Translations under genes and position numbers: made by a program | Part shown: positions 35,225-47,679 of the stretch, piece by piece | Numbering within the stretch: the first letter of the stretch is position 1 | How the letters are laid out: each line of letters opens with the position of its first letter | Notes under the pieces: model-generated | Told to the model about the DNA's origin: nothing | The model's input: only the letters and a program-made list of their open reading frames with translations | Databases searched by the model: none | Assembly (NCBI GenBank): GCA_963969395.1 | Contig: OZ017802.1 | Span: 4,838,501-4,902,500 of the forward strand | Length of the DNA stretch: 64,000 nucleotides | Source of the DNA: Pseudoscleropodium purum | Taxonomy: Eukaryota > Streptophyta > Bryopsida > Hypnales > Brachytheciaceae | Reading direction: 5' to 3'

Positions 35225-35640
35225 GATTATTGAAATCTAGATAAGGTAAATGAGTGAGCCCATTGTAGACAAACTTATATTAGAGGTGTGCATTTCAAAA
35301 CTTTAATGTAAACCACCATCACAATTTTGCCCACAATGGGCTCAGTTACTTTACTACTTGTAGAAGGGGATAAAGTTGTAGATGTGCATCATATAGTGTA
35401 CAAAGTGTTCTTAATTGGAAGGAGGTAAGCCCTTTAAATATTTATAGCCAATTACAAGTCTTTATATCTAAGCACACCTATGAAGTATGCACTCACCCAA
35501 GGTATCCTCTTTTATGAAGTTATCTTTTACATGTGCACTCTATAACATTATTGACATTTGTTGAGAAAGTCTGTTATTGTATTCTTATATGTTAGGTGTT
35601 GCCTCTCCCCATTTCAATGGAATGTTTTAAGACTTATGAC
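35225..35640 (+). repeat. Dispersed repeat, copy 2 (partner at 30660-31110)
   Basis: The block GAGCCCATTGTAGAC through GTTAGGTGTTGCCTC and TCAATGGAATGTTTTAAG follows the same order as 30660-31110. It is not followed by the 55-60 bp array seen downstream of copy 1. Confidence 0.65.
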
Positions 35641-38038
35641 CCCCCTGTCAAAGCTTATAGTACGTCACATATTCAAATTTAAAACAACTAATGGATGCAA
35701 ATTTGTTCAAGCTTAGAATTTTTTTGAATTTTCATCCAATTAAATGTTCGTTAATTCTTGGATTTCATTCTTTAGCATTTATGTAGTACAGATTTTTTTT
35801 CATTTTTTAGAAATCATCATAATTTGAACTTGACATTTTAAAACGTCTTCATTCTAATTAGGGTATTCCATTCTTGAGATTCCATTCTTTAGAAATCATT
35901 CTATTTTATCTCAAAGAAAATGCTTAGTTTTATTTATGGCTTGTAACCAAGTGAAAAATTATCTATGGTGCAGATGACGTTGATTCTAAATTGACAAAAC
36001 CAACATACTTTACAAAGTGTGGGGCCTACATATATAGAAAGACAACAACAAGTATTAGTCTCCTTCTTTTAAAGCATCAATTAGAAAATTGTTGTCTGCC
36101 AGTAAGTTTATTTATGCCAACTATTTATTTGATTATATGGAAAGTAGAGTTTGGCACATAAAAGTGAATATAATATATTTCAACTTTAGGTTATATAATA
36201 TTTTTATGAAATAGCATTGAAAGAATGAACCCAACTTCTTCTTGATATTTATCATATATACTCAGAAAGACATGGTCTAATCCCTCTTCATCAAAATTAG
36301 AATTATTTTCTTTTGTTGGAGGTAGCAACAATTCCAAAATTTGGTCAAGTTTATCAAAAATAGAAAATTGCTCATATTTTTGTTATATTCATTGCAATAT
36401 CATACTTCCTTTTGATTTTCAACAATTTTTCTACAAAATTGCTACAAAATGTGACCTAATAGCTTCATTTTCCAACTTAAGTCTTCGACATCACATGTCC
36501 CACTTTGGCTAACAAGTGTATTATGAAACCTATAGAATTTAAGAGTTAGATTTTTGTAGGTTGTATCTAGACCATACTATTTGTTGAAATGTAGTGGAAT
36601 TTAGCCCAGAGAAGAATGGTAGGTTGTAATTCAATGCAACCATCTTTGAAGTTCTTGTGGCCAATTTTACTTCAAAGACATTTATTAAAAACACATTTGA
36701 TTTCATTGTCGATAAGCATTCAATTAATTCTAATCTCATTCAACTAATGAGAGTTCATTTTAATATTTTATGAATAAACTTCTTTGTTATTATAGAATTA
36801 GAATTTGGTATTCAAGTTATCTAATTTGGAATATAACTTTCACTTTTGAATGTGTAAGGAGAAACCACATTTAAAGAGTAGTTTTGCCTTTTTGTCAAAC
36901 TAAAAGGAACCGAAAAGTACAAGTTCAATTCTACAATTAATTTTTTGGAAGTCTACAACTTTCAAGAACCTCTTCTCTAAATTTTCTAAGCCAACAATTT
37001 AGTTTCTCCTCTTGCTTATTTTATACACTTCCATATACAATTTTGGAATTTATCTTGTACTTTCTAAAATGTTTGGCTAATTTTTGTACATGGATGTCTA
37101 CTCCAACTTCTATAGTCATATCAAAAATGCACATTAGTCCAAAATGAGATGAATAGTAAAAAGAGCATTGTAGAGTATCCCTTTTGAGAGGATAATGAGT
37201 GAATTCATTTCACTCACACCTTTATTTAATGAATGACTTAATTATAATCCCCTTATATATTTTTTTAATAATTTCCCCATATGTATTTTTTATAATTCTC
37301 CCGTATGTATTTTTTATAATTTCCCATATGTATTTTTTCTAAACATGCTAGATAGCAATCAATATAGGATTAACAATCGTTCCTATCTCCACCATACATA
37401 TTTCCATATATTGTATGGGATTAATATTTCATATAACATACCCATATTTCAAATATCATATCCACATGTATTCCATACTTGTATCAAAGTTTTTTTGGTT
37501 TTGGTGGGTGGATAGGCAAAGTATGTTTTTGTTCTTTTGTTTTTTATCATTGAGAGAAAGAGAATTAGTTTATACAATCAACACATGTCCCTTTCTAGAA
37601 GCTAGTGTGAAAAGGGTAGTGAGAAAACCTATCCCCTGTTGTAAAGTGACATTGAAAACAAGTTTTTTTGCACTTTCCAACATTTTCCTAAGCATTTTCC
37701 TAAGTGAGATGGGTCCCAAGTTTCCAATTTTCTATTGCAATTGCCAGTTCTAGTGTTACTAAATTAATCCTTCTTAAACTTAAGTTATTTCAAGCTCCCC
37801 TTTCCCCTTTGGAAAATCTGACACATCACGGCCGGTCTCCACATGCAAGAATTACTGAGCTTGAGTGTGCATTGGAACAAGTCCTCTTCCTCAACTTATT
37901 GGAGTAACTTACTTACCTTAAGCTTAATAATCTCAACAAAGGCCATAAGTTAAGTTATCATTCCACCATCACTCCATCCATCCATCCATCCTTATAAATT
38001 TGTCTGTCCAAAACTGATGAATTAAATGATCCTGTAAC
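35641..38038. other. AT-rich intergenic DNA with a short minisatellite
   Basis: No gene is recognised. At 37255-37345 a unit resembling TAATTTCCCCATATGTATTT repeats about three times at roughly 30-bp spacing. CATC repeats lie at 37968-37991. Everything else is unclassified. Confidence 0.45.
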
Positions 38039-38041
38039 TTA

Positions 38042-39843
38042 GGGCCGGTTTAGACTACGGTCAAGAAGTGCACCGGTCAAGAATTCTAGGAAAATGGAGC
38101 AATATGATTGGAGCAAATCTTGTTCTTGACCGGAGTGGGTTTACACTCGGCCAACTCTTGTCCGGTGGAGAACTTGAAGTATGGATGAAAAAATGACATG
38201 GCATCCTAGGTGGCAACACTTTTTGTAAGAGTTCTTGACCGGAGGCCAAGTTTCTTGTCCAACCTCAACCCCCCGGACAAGAAACTGGGCTTTCGGTCAA
38301 GAGCTACTTTCAATAAAATATTGTTTTCCCCGTATGAATCGCAATGCCGTTGCAACTCTCCTCTTGTTACAAATTCAAGTATTTCAAACAAATCCTCTCA
38401 CTCGATCAACGTAGCTCTTCACAAATCCTCAAGTCTCCAAAGTCTCTTTGTCCTCTTTGGAAGACTATGACTACGTTTTTAAAACATGAAGTCTTTTTCC
38501 AATGAACCTCTTTGTACTCAAACACCAATCAGTCACTTGATTTTTGCTCAATGTCTATAAAATTTATACCACAAACACTAGACACAATTGCGAAACTTTC
38601 AACACAAGTCTCATAACATTTGGACCTTGCATGACTAAGATAAAAGACGCCGAAGTTGACAGACCCTAAGGTTACTTTCACCTCCCCTCTCACTAAACCT
38701 CTTTGTACTCAAACACCAATCAGTCACTCGATTTTTTTTCATTGTCTATGAAATTTATACCACAAACACTAGACAAAATTTCTCAATTTTCAACACAAGT
38801 CTCATAACATTTGGACCTTTCATGACCAAGATACAAGATGCCAAAGTTGACAGACCCTAAGGTTACTTTCACCTCCCCTCTCACTAAACCTCTTTGTACT
38901 CAAACACCAATCAGTCACCCGATTTTTTCTCAATGTCTATGAAATTTATACCACAAACACTAGACACAATTGCGAAACTTTCAACACAAGTCTCATAACA
39001 TTTGGACCTTGCATGACTAAGATAAAAGACGCCGAAGTTGACAGACCCTAAGGTTACTTTCACCTCCCCTCTCACTAAACCTCTTTGTACTCAAACACCA
39101 ATCAGTCACTCGATTTTTGCTCATTGTCTATGAAATTTATACCACAAACACTAGACAAAATTTCTCAATTTTCAACACAAGTCTCATAACATTTGAACCT
39201 TGCATGACCAAGATACAAGACGCCAAAGTTGACAGACCCTAAGGTTATCTTGACCTCCCCTTCCACTAAATCTCCTTGTACCCAAATATAAACGAATCAT
39301 TCAAATTTCACTCCCTATTAATAAATTTTGAAACAAAAAAGCAAGATATGAATATGCACCTTTTCCAATAAATTTTGTTGAAATTAAACCTTGTAAAGAC
39401 ATAAAAAACATCAAAGTTTATCCTAATTCAACAATGCCCATTTATTTTTTTTAAAGTCAATTGACTATTATCAATGCATACAAATTTAGAGATTCACCAA
39501 AACCACTTGAAAAAAATAAGAAGTCATACAAAATAGCACACAACAAGAAAAAACTCACCCAAAAGTATAAATTGTTTCAAGAAGAATTTAGAGAACATTG
39601 GAGTTTCTTGACCGCCTTCAATTTTCTTGGAGGTGAAGTTCACCGGTGGACTTCAATTAATGAAGTTGGCCAAAAGAGTTCTCCGGATGGTGTTTAGACT
39701 ACAACCGGTCAAGACTTCTTCACATGTTATTTTATCATTTTTTCATCTTGTCCAACATTCCACCGGTTGCTTCAAATAGTCATGTCTTGGCCAAGACTTC
39801 TTGACCGACCGGTGCACTTCTTGACCGTAGTCTAAACAGGCCC
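38042..39843. mobile_element. PIF/Harbinger-type nonautonomous element, 1.8 kb
   Basis: The 37-bp terminal inverted repeats differ at one base. The left end starts GGGCCGGTTTAGACTACGG and the right, in reverse complement, GGGCCTGTTTAGACTACGG; both continue TCAAGAAGTGCACCGGTC. The target duplication is TTA (38039-38041 and 39844-39846). A GGGCCTGTTT-type terminus plus a 3-bp TTA/TAA duplication is typical of PIF/Harbinger and Tourist-like elements. Subterminal parts hold many TCTTGACCGG/CCGGTCAAGA motifs, and a further hairpin lies at about 38230-38310. The centre is a tandem array (38504-39268). No transposase is visible. The low divergence of the termini suggests it is young compared with its neighbours. 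Confidence 0.93.
38504..39268 (+). repeat. 191-bp tandem array with ABAB order
   Basis: Units start at AACCTCTTTGTACTCAAAC at 38504, 38696, 38887 and 39078, with an eroded fifth start at 39269. Units 1 and 3 share CACAATTGCGAAACTTTC and AAGATAAAAGACGCCGAAG. Units 2 and 4 share CAAAATTTCTCAATTTTC and AAGATACAAGA(T/C)GCCAAAG. The order is therefore ABAB, implying duplication of a two-unit block of about 382 bp. Confidence 0.95.
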
Positions 39844-40170
39844 TTAAGTACTTGTCCGAGCGTATGACAAATTCTATTTTTCAAATTCAGTTGATCGTCA
39901 CATTGTATGATCCCACTGACCAACTGCCACTAATTTAGGACACTTCCACATAAGACTTAAGTTAAGGTGGACTGCTTCTGAGTCAGAAATTTATGACAGC
40001 ACTTTCATCATTTAGCAAATTTTAATTTAATTTTTTTTTAATTTTTGAAACACAATTTAGCCATATTTTGACAGCCCCGCCGTCAGGTTGGGTTGGGCCG
40101 GGTCGGGTGCGGAACTTCATTCAGTTTCATCAATATATTGCTATGTTCAATAATGTGGGACTGTGCTTAG

Positions 40171-40782
40171 GATGTCAAGCCTAAAAGAAGCCTAAAATAA
40201 ATTTACTTTAGGCTTCACATTTTGACAAACAAGAGCCACCACCTTGTTTGAAGGGCACTATGGTTGTCCAAGTTGAGAGGTTGTGGGATTGAATCAAGTG
40301 GACAAACTTGGTTTAGAGTCCAAAGAAATTGGCAATAAACTATAGAAATTGGAATTTGTGATTGGTTGGGTATATTGTGAAGCTTCCAGAGGCCAAGTCC
40401 AAAGTCAAAATTCTTGGCAATGGACTCCTACGGCCTCTCGATTTGAATGTGCATTAGTAGTGTGACGTTGGCTTCAAGATCTAAGTCCAAGGTCCAAAAC
40501 CCATGCCAATCTAATGGTTGAGATCTTGCCATCCAAATTTTAAAAGAAATTGATGACCTCTTTACCATACTTTGGATCTCCAATCGTATTTGACCCAAGT
40601 TTCTTTTGAGAGTCCATTGTAATGTAGGTAGTTTAGAGGGCGATGGCCTTTGGACACTATTTTTTAATGTGAAGGAGTGAGGCGCCAAATTCTTAGTTTT
40701 TTTTAAGTCAAATTGGTGGAAATCCACGGCCTCTTGACCTTTGGCCATAGTGTAAAGGGCCCTTTACATTAGGCTTGACATC
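40171..40782. mobile_element. Possible inverted-repeat element
   Basis: GATGTCAAGCCTAA at the left is matched by its inverse TTAGGCTTGACATC at the right. The right part (about 40615-40760) resembles the PIF-type MITE at 47698-47948: AATGTAGGTAGTTTAGAGGG, GCGATGGCCTTTGGAC and CACGGCCTCTTGACC. It may be one element or two overlapping ones. The target duplication is not clear. Confidence 0.45.
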
Positions 40783-40789
40783 ATAATGA

Positions 40790-41655
40790 TTATCCCTACA
40801 ATCTTGAGACAATTTTTTTTATCAATTACAATTTTATATATCCAACCATAGGATTGTGTACACTATACTAGTCTAAAAAAGTCTAGAAGAAATTGCAAGA
40901 AATTTTTATTGTGTCAATCACAAAATATTAATATTTAAAGCAAAGAAAATAATTTTTTTTGTTCCAAGCCTAATTTGACTATTAGGCTTTGAATTTTCTT
41001 AACTTAAATGTTTTATACTATAGACTGTAAATTAAAATTCTCATATGATGAAGAATTAATTTGAAGGTTTGGAAATTTAAAATGTAGAATAAATAATAAA
41101 TTTTATTTTAAAAAATATTGTAAGGTCGAAATAGGTACAAGATAGAATGAAAAACTAAATTGTTGATAGCTTTAAGAAGGAATTGAAATGCACTCATCCC
41201 AAAGGTGAGATTGTCCAAGCTAGAAAGAAAACTAAGCCACGTGCTACTTTTTCTAAATTGTTGAAATTAAGTTTAAAATGGATTTTATACATTATTTTTT
41301 CAAGAATTTGCTTAGATTGCCCTTAAAATGAGAAGCTTTATAACTTTTACAATATTTATCTAAATGTAATGAATCAAATCTTTCCACATAGACAAAAACA
41401 TAATCAATAAGATTTTTTTATAAAAATTATTTGAAGTTTTCTCTTGCTTACCCTCACCTATTTTGGGCTAATTGTGCCATAGCTTTTGCTCCCAGGTACC
41501 AATTGAAATAAAAATCATGTTCCTTGAAAGCTCATCAATTTTTCTATTGTGAAAAAGGTTTTAAAAAATCTTGCCAAAAATTGAGATTGTAGGTTTACTT
41601 GCTTGAACGTTTGAGAGTCCCTTGAGGAAACTTTTGGACCTTTATTTTACTATAA
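40790..41655 (+). mobile_element. Family Q element, eroded ends
   Basis: The left edge reads TTATCCCTACAATC, close to TTAATCCCTAAAG. The interior follows family Q: TAGGCTTTGAATTTTCTTAA, GTAATGAATCAAATCTTTCC and AGACAAAAACATAATCAATA. The right end GAGAGTCCCTTGAGGAAAC then GGACCTTTATTTTACTATAA is eroded. Its boundaries are approximate. Confidence 0.5.
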
Positions 41656-42344
41656 CTCAGTAAAGATGAGATTTATTACCTAGGTACTTTATCAAAAAAG
41701 GATTGAGTTTTTTAGCCCACTAATAGGTTTATTCTTCATTTCTATGATAATCTTGAAAGCCATTCATTGGACACTTTTGGGCCTCAACATCCTTTTAGGG
41801 TTAATAAGAAATAAATATCCATATTGTTATTTTGAATTGAAGATAGTTAATTTTAAGAAAATAAGAGGAACAACCAATCAAGATCTTACTTCATATAATA
41901 TAGAGACATCAAAGGTATGAAAGGTGTGTACTATACTTTGAGAGGAAAACAATAATTCCACCATGGTCAAGGAATGATATTAGAAGTGAGTGTATACCTT
42001 AAATATTGTAGAGTTATTTTGACCCTTTAATTTTATTTGGATTTTGCTTTGTTTTTCTCAAGGAATAAAATATCTTGTGAAAAGATTATAGTTTAGATAT
42101 AAATGAAGTGTTTTTTGAAATGTATGAAGTTTGAAAATACTTCAATGAAATATATAATAGGTTGCAAAAAAAATTCTTTCACATTACTTACTTTGGGGAA
42201 TAATTTAAAACTACATAAGAAAATTGAAAAGAATAACATTTTTAAGTATAAAATTCTAAAACATTATTTAATAACCATCATTAAGTTGAAAAGATGCCAC
42301 AACCTCCAAAAGACATGGTAATAAAAAAACATCACTTTAAAAAA
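41656..42344. other. AT-rich intergenic DNA
   Basis: No gene or repeat is recognised before the start of the duplicated block at about 42345. Confidence 0.4.
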
Positions 42345-43523
42345 AGAATAGGAAAAGTAGCATCAAACAAAACAATAAAAGTTGTTGTGGATAAAAACCA
42401 AAAGAATTAATAGCCCAAAGTATTGAAATTCTAAGATGTGATTTTCAACTTGATGAAACCCTCATGCAAGTTGATTTTCATTGGTATGAATGTAAAAATG
42501 GGGAATATAAAATCTCTAGTTGAGCGTCTAGTATTCTCATTAAGTGCCATTGAATTTAACTAGAAATTTTAATTTGTCATTCTTCACCACGCTTTAGGTG
42601 GAACTTAAGAAGGTATTTACAATGAGCCAGAGCAACAAGGATATTGTCAAGCCATGCAAGCAAGTGAATTCTTATAACATCTAAACTGGTTAGAAGTGAC
42701 CATTGTATGTTAGTAACGTATCTACATCTAATTTTGACTCCTTTAGAAAAGTATACTACACAATAATTTTGGCATGTTTGAAAGACTTTTTAAAAGGTGT
42801 ACAAAGGTGACTTTATTATAGTTGAATTTATTTAGTTTTACATATCATATTTCCAAAGTAAATTTTTCATTGAATCCAACAAAGAATTAGAATACTAAAA
42901 TAAATGATATTGTAGGAATCTAATTTTGCAATGTAATAGTTGTTAAATAAATTAACATTCCAAAACTGATTTTTATCTCAAAGGTTTTTGAGGTCCTTAA
43001 TTGCTTCAAAATACTTGTATCTAAAGCAAGTCTAAAATCTCCATCTTCATTTATTCTTTAATAAATTCAACCATAGGATCATTTAATTCACTTTTTCAAG
43101 TACATCCAATAATGATTTTAGATTAAGAAACATAATCAATTATAAGATCACAATGCTTAAACTCCAAAAGAGGTACTTTTAACTTTTCCCAAAAGGTTAG
43201 ATCTCATCTTACAAGCTTTTTACATAAAAATGTCTAAGTCCTACAACTTCTCCATAATACATTGAAGAAATAAGTTGGAAATATATGTAAAAAAATTCAA
43301 CAAAAAAATTTCATGTTCATGCTTAAAAAAATTAGTAAGTATAAAGAAGTAAAATACAATTAAAAATATATTTATACATAAATGAAAAATTCCAATTGCA
43401 ATGGTAGTAATACAATAAACAATCTACATTCTATTTTTTTAGATCAAAGTCATTTGAAAATAAAACTATGTAGCATACAACAATTTTTTAACCATGTATT
43501 CAAAAGATATGAACTATTGCACC

Positions 43524-43871
43524 TTAACCCTTAAATGACGAGGTAGACATTTTGTGTCCAATGGGATGACCAAAATCTTTGTGTATAGGATGAACGTGCA
43601 ACTATTCATCCTCCCAATTTTGTGTGAAAAGGGAAGTTCATCTTCAATAGTTTGTCTTCAAACAAATACTTTTGCATTATTTTAATCCAACAATTCACAC
43701 GGTGACAAAACAACTGATTTCCATGGTGACCCGCCCGGCATTAAGGATTAAACCTATTCCTTGACCTCGCATTTTGTCATCATTTTAGAAAAAGTGAAAT
43801 TCCATTCGTATATCATGGATGATCGAAATGCTATGTTACCTAAAAATGCTATTTAGTCCTTCAAGGATTAA
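43524..43871 (+). mobile_element. TTAA-flanked element, 348 bp
   Basis: Edges are TTAA at 43524-43527 and 43868-43871. The left terminus CCCTTAAATGACGAGG pairs with the right terminus, reverse complement TCCTTGAAGGACTAAAT. The duplicated partner region holds a longer composite element at the same position (47680-48979), with flanks GAACTATT..ACC and GAACTATT..AAC, so the insertion predates the duplication. Part of the interior (about 43545-43750) resembles 59150-59355. It is noncoding. Confidence 0.75.
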
Positions 43872-44464
43872 AGTATATATTTGAATCCACTATTAAAAAT
43901 TAGGACCAAAAGATTCTACCAAAGTTAAGATGTTTTGTTACCATATAGTCCCACAATCACAATAGCAATAAATATTACAACAATAATACTATTTCTATTT
44001 GCATATTTAAAATCCTGAACTTAGGTAAATTGAAAATAAAATTAGATTTTGGATGAATTTATTTTTCATTAACTAAAGATGTTCAATCTTTAGATTTTAT
44101 TAGATTTTCGATAAATTAATGATACTAAAATATTGGCCAAAATCTAAATGAAAATAAATATTCATCGAAATGCTCTATATAAATATATAATTACATTTGA
44201 AAACACCAAATTTAAAACCAACGTATATTCTTTATGCAATAAATCATATATGAAGTCATCATTGCATTCAATTTAAGATTGTCGGAGTAATCAAATCAAT
44301 AACAATGACCTTAAGTATAATTGAGTCTTAGTATTGAAATTTTTCTCACTATGCCTTTTTACATTTTGAAGGGCAAAGCAAACTCTTATGTCACCACAAC
44401 ACAAAAGGTTATTTCAAGATAGTATTATACCTTACTAGTAGCTTCAATGAATTTAAAATTTATG

Positions 44465-44485
44465 TATATATATATATATATATAT
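44465..44485. repeat. TA dinucleotide microsatellite
   Basis: An uninterrupted run of TA (ten and a half copies) in the first copy of the segmental duplication. Confidence 0.9.
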
Positions 44486-44639
44486 GCCTAATTTAAAGAA
44501 ATTACAATCTTAAGTTGCCCATTTAGTAGAAATTTATTCAAATTAAGTAAATTCTAAGATCTTTCATTATGGTACATCTATCAAGTCCTTGAGATTGATA
44601 GCTATGTAGACTGAGACTCTTCTTGTAGTTCTTTCTATG

Positions 44640-44950
44640 CAATATGAGTGTATAGTAATAGCAAAAGGACTACAAATTGAGTGAATAGGAATAGTGACAA
44701 TCTAGAAATGAGTAAGTAGGAATAACAAAAGGCCCACAATTTGAGTGTGTAGGAATAGTGAAAGGTTAGTCTATAGTTTGATTGCATAGGAATAGGGAAA
44801 GGTCTACAAATTGATTGCATAGGAATAGCAAAAACTCTACAATTTGATCGTTTAGGAATAGCAAAAGTCTATAGTTTGATTGTGTACAAATAACAAAAAG
44901 TCTACAATCTGATTGCAATGGAATAGCAAAAGACTTACAACTTGAGAGGG
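44640..44950 (-). repeat. 33-bp minisatellite, copy 1
   Basis: Units of about 33 bp carry TAGGAATAGCAAAAG, TCTACAATTTGATTGC and variants. Because 33 is a multiple of three, the minus strand stays open over several units and reads as a repeating 11-residue peptide. It is more eroded than the homologous array at 49740-50275. Confidence 0.85.
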
Positions 44951-45042
44951 TGATAATCAACTCAAATTTGTTATGATGATATGAAAAGATGCCTAAAAAC
45001 AATGGATTGTTTTTTTCTCTTGCAAAATCATGTTTTCAAACT

Positions 45043-45569
45043 TTAACATCTAAGCACTCAAGCGGCTATATTTTGGTTGTTGCTTGACTTTGGGTAGCAT
45101 TTTTGCCCCCAATTTTTTTTTCCAATTCTTTTAAAGATTGTCTTGTCTTTCAATATTTATATTCAAAACTAAGATCACTATAGTCAAACAAAAACTATGA
45201 GAGGAATAACACAAAGTGTTTAGAATGTGTTTAGTGTCAAAAAATTTACTATTTGGGAAAATTTTGGAGTTTTCATTACTAAATCTTATACATTTTTTCA
45301 CAAATCAATAGAAACCACAATTTTGACCATTAAAAATAGTTCAAAATTTAAAGAAAAAAATTGCATTTTTAGTGAATTTTTGAAGTTATATCTTCAAACT
45401 TTATTTGAAAATAATCTAAAAATAGTTTTATAATTTTAACTACAATGATATTTTCTAATTTTTGTACTTTACATTATCTTCAGCAATGCAAACTTTAAAA
45501 AATTTAAAAAATTTATATTGTATAACACATTTGTATTTTATCCTAACCTCTTGGACTTTTAGGGGTTAA
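45043..45569 (+). mobile_element. TTAA-flanked element, 527 bp, in duplication copy 1
   Basis: Edges are TTAA at 45043-45046 and 45566-45569. The right terminus in reverse complement is CCCCTAAAAGTCCAAGAGG; the left, CATCTAAGCACTCAAGCGG, is a weaker match. Joining the flanks with one TTAA gives CAAACTTTAAATAAATG then TTAGGTAGTTGAG, which aligns without gaps to the same position in copy 2 once the element at 50376 is removed. The insertion is therefore specific to copy 1. The interior does not resemble families P or Q and is noncoding. Confidence 0.75.
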
Positions 45570-47679
45570 ATAAATGTTAGGTAGTTGAGTACCAAAGCTA
45601 TTAGTAAGGTATAGTAGTTGCTTCTTCATCAATTATATTGTTGACATATTTTTCACTAAAAAAACTCAACCCAATTTGATATCCTTCTAGATCACTTGTA
45701 ATTGCAGCCTTAAATTTGACCTTTGCAATGAAATGGAATTTCATTTGTATTAAAAAAATAAAATTTGATACTACAAGTCACTTTCAACATCTTTGTTTAG
45801 TAACTTTGAAAAAATAAAGTCTCTAAAATATGTGGGATATGGATACCTATATATTATAAATATGAATATAAATAAACTCCAAATACAACTATACTTGTAG
45901 GTATGAATTTTACAATGGATACAAAAACAATCATCTTTAGTATGATATGAAAGGATTCAATAACTTGAGAATTTTCTTAATAGCACTTTTGCAAAGAGCT
46001 TAATTTGATATTTGTATTAGTAATTTCTTGTTGATACACAAGGTATACTTCAAAATGCATTTGAAGATAAAAAAATTCAAATGAACTCCAATCATGATTG
46101 TTAAAAATGAATCCTTTATACTTAGCTTTATATTGCTACATGGAGTTTAAGTTGGCACTTACTACTACAAGGTTGGAATTTTATGTATATAAGGTAATAT
46201 GGCAAAAAATTCCAAGTGGATTCTAGTCTAGAGGTTTGAAATATAGATCTTTGGACAATGTTATTGTGAATGATACGTAAGAAACAAATATGTTAAACTA
46301 AAACTAAAGAATATAAGGGCAAAAGGATACATTACTCATTTTCCCTACATTTGAAGAGTTGATGGCCACAACATGCAACAATCTTTGACAACATTTGAAT
46401 GATGATGATAGAGATGTTGATAACAAGATAATAAACCTACATAATACTCTAGGTGTAAAAGAATTTTTTGTTAGTTATTTCTCTAACAACATTCAAATTC
46501 TAATGAAAAGTCACATCAAACAAGATAAGAAGAGTCATGGTGAACAAAAACCAACAAAATTAATAGCCTATAGTATCAAAAATCCTAAAATGTGATTTTC
46601 AGCTTGATGAAGCCCTAACCTACATTATTTTTCATTGGTGTGAATGTAAAAGTGAGGAGTATGAAATATCTAGAGATGAGCATTTGGTATTCACACTAAG
46701 TGCCATTGAACTTAACTAGAAGTTTTAATTTAACAGTCATCACCACACTTGGGTGGAGCTTAAAAAGGTAATTTCAATGAGTCTTTGTAGAGAGGATATT
46801 GTCAAGCGAGGGTTGCTATTATGTGAGCCTTGGAGCATAAGCATAGGAGCCTAGAGGACTATACACCTATCTAATAGGTGTCTAAATTATAGAAATCTTC
46901 TACGATTATAGTGTAAGTATAATATACAGATACCTGTATTATACACATTTATATTATGAACACCTTCAATGATTGCATTTTCATGCTCACATACTAATAC
47001 CATTGATAAATCCAACCATACAATCCATTAGTTTATTTGTTCAAGTATGTCCTTCTAAGATTTTAGAGTAAGAAGCATGATCAATTGCAAAATCCCAATG
47101 CTTGACTTAGAAAAAGAATACTTTTAACTTTTTCCAAAAGGTTAGGTTTAATCTTATAAGCGTTTTATAGAAAAATGTATAAGTCCTACAACTTATGTAT
47201 AATATGTTGAAGAAATAAATTGGAAATACATGTAAAAAAATTCAACAAAAAATATTTCATGTTCACACTTGAAAAAATTCATAAGTAGAAAGAGGGTAAA
47301 ATATGATTAATAATTTAGTAATAGAGTTGAAAATTTTCAATTGCAATCGTTGTAATATTGTAATAAATAATATACATCCTATTTTTTAAGAAAAATTCAA
47401 ATATATTGAAAATTGTGTTAAGGTAAAGACTTCAAATTATTTTTTTTAATAGTGATTCCATACTTGTTTGCAAACTAAAACTTCTTAGAACATTCATCTT
47501 GTTACTTGATATAAAATAATTAAAATATTTTTACTTATATATAAATCTAAAAAACAAGTTTAATTTTGTATTCTTTTAAAAAAAATTCTAGGTTGTCAAA
47601 GTTGCTTGAGTCAAGCACAAAACAACATACCATACAATAATTTTTGACCCTATAGTAAAAAGATATGAACTATTTCAAC

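Larger units (their letters stand above)
42345..46499 (+). repeat. Direct segmental duplication, copy 1
   Basis: Blocks occur in the same order in copy 2 (46500-52150): 42405-42670 with 46550-46815 (GTGATTTTCAACTTGATGAA), 43010-43460 with 46970-47420 (GAAGAAATAAGTTGGAAATA), 43872-44625 with 48979-49745, the minisatellite 44640-44950 with 49740-50275, and 45570-46500 with 51298-52150 (AAAGCTATTAGTAAGGTATA). Copy 1 carries its own TTAA elements at 43524-43871 and 45043-45569. A third partial copy of its last block lies at about 52310-52560. No gene is seen in it. Confidence 0.85.

Noticed and set aside
30660..35640. LTR retrotransposon with 30660-31110 and 35225-35640 as its two LTRs
   Set aside because: The repeats are in direct orientation about 4.5 kb apart, but they are strongly diverged, lack TG..CA ends and a target duplication, and the DNA between them is satellite and TTAA elements with no gag or pol remnant.
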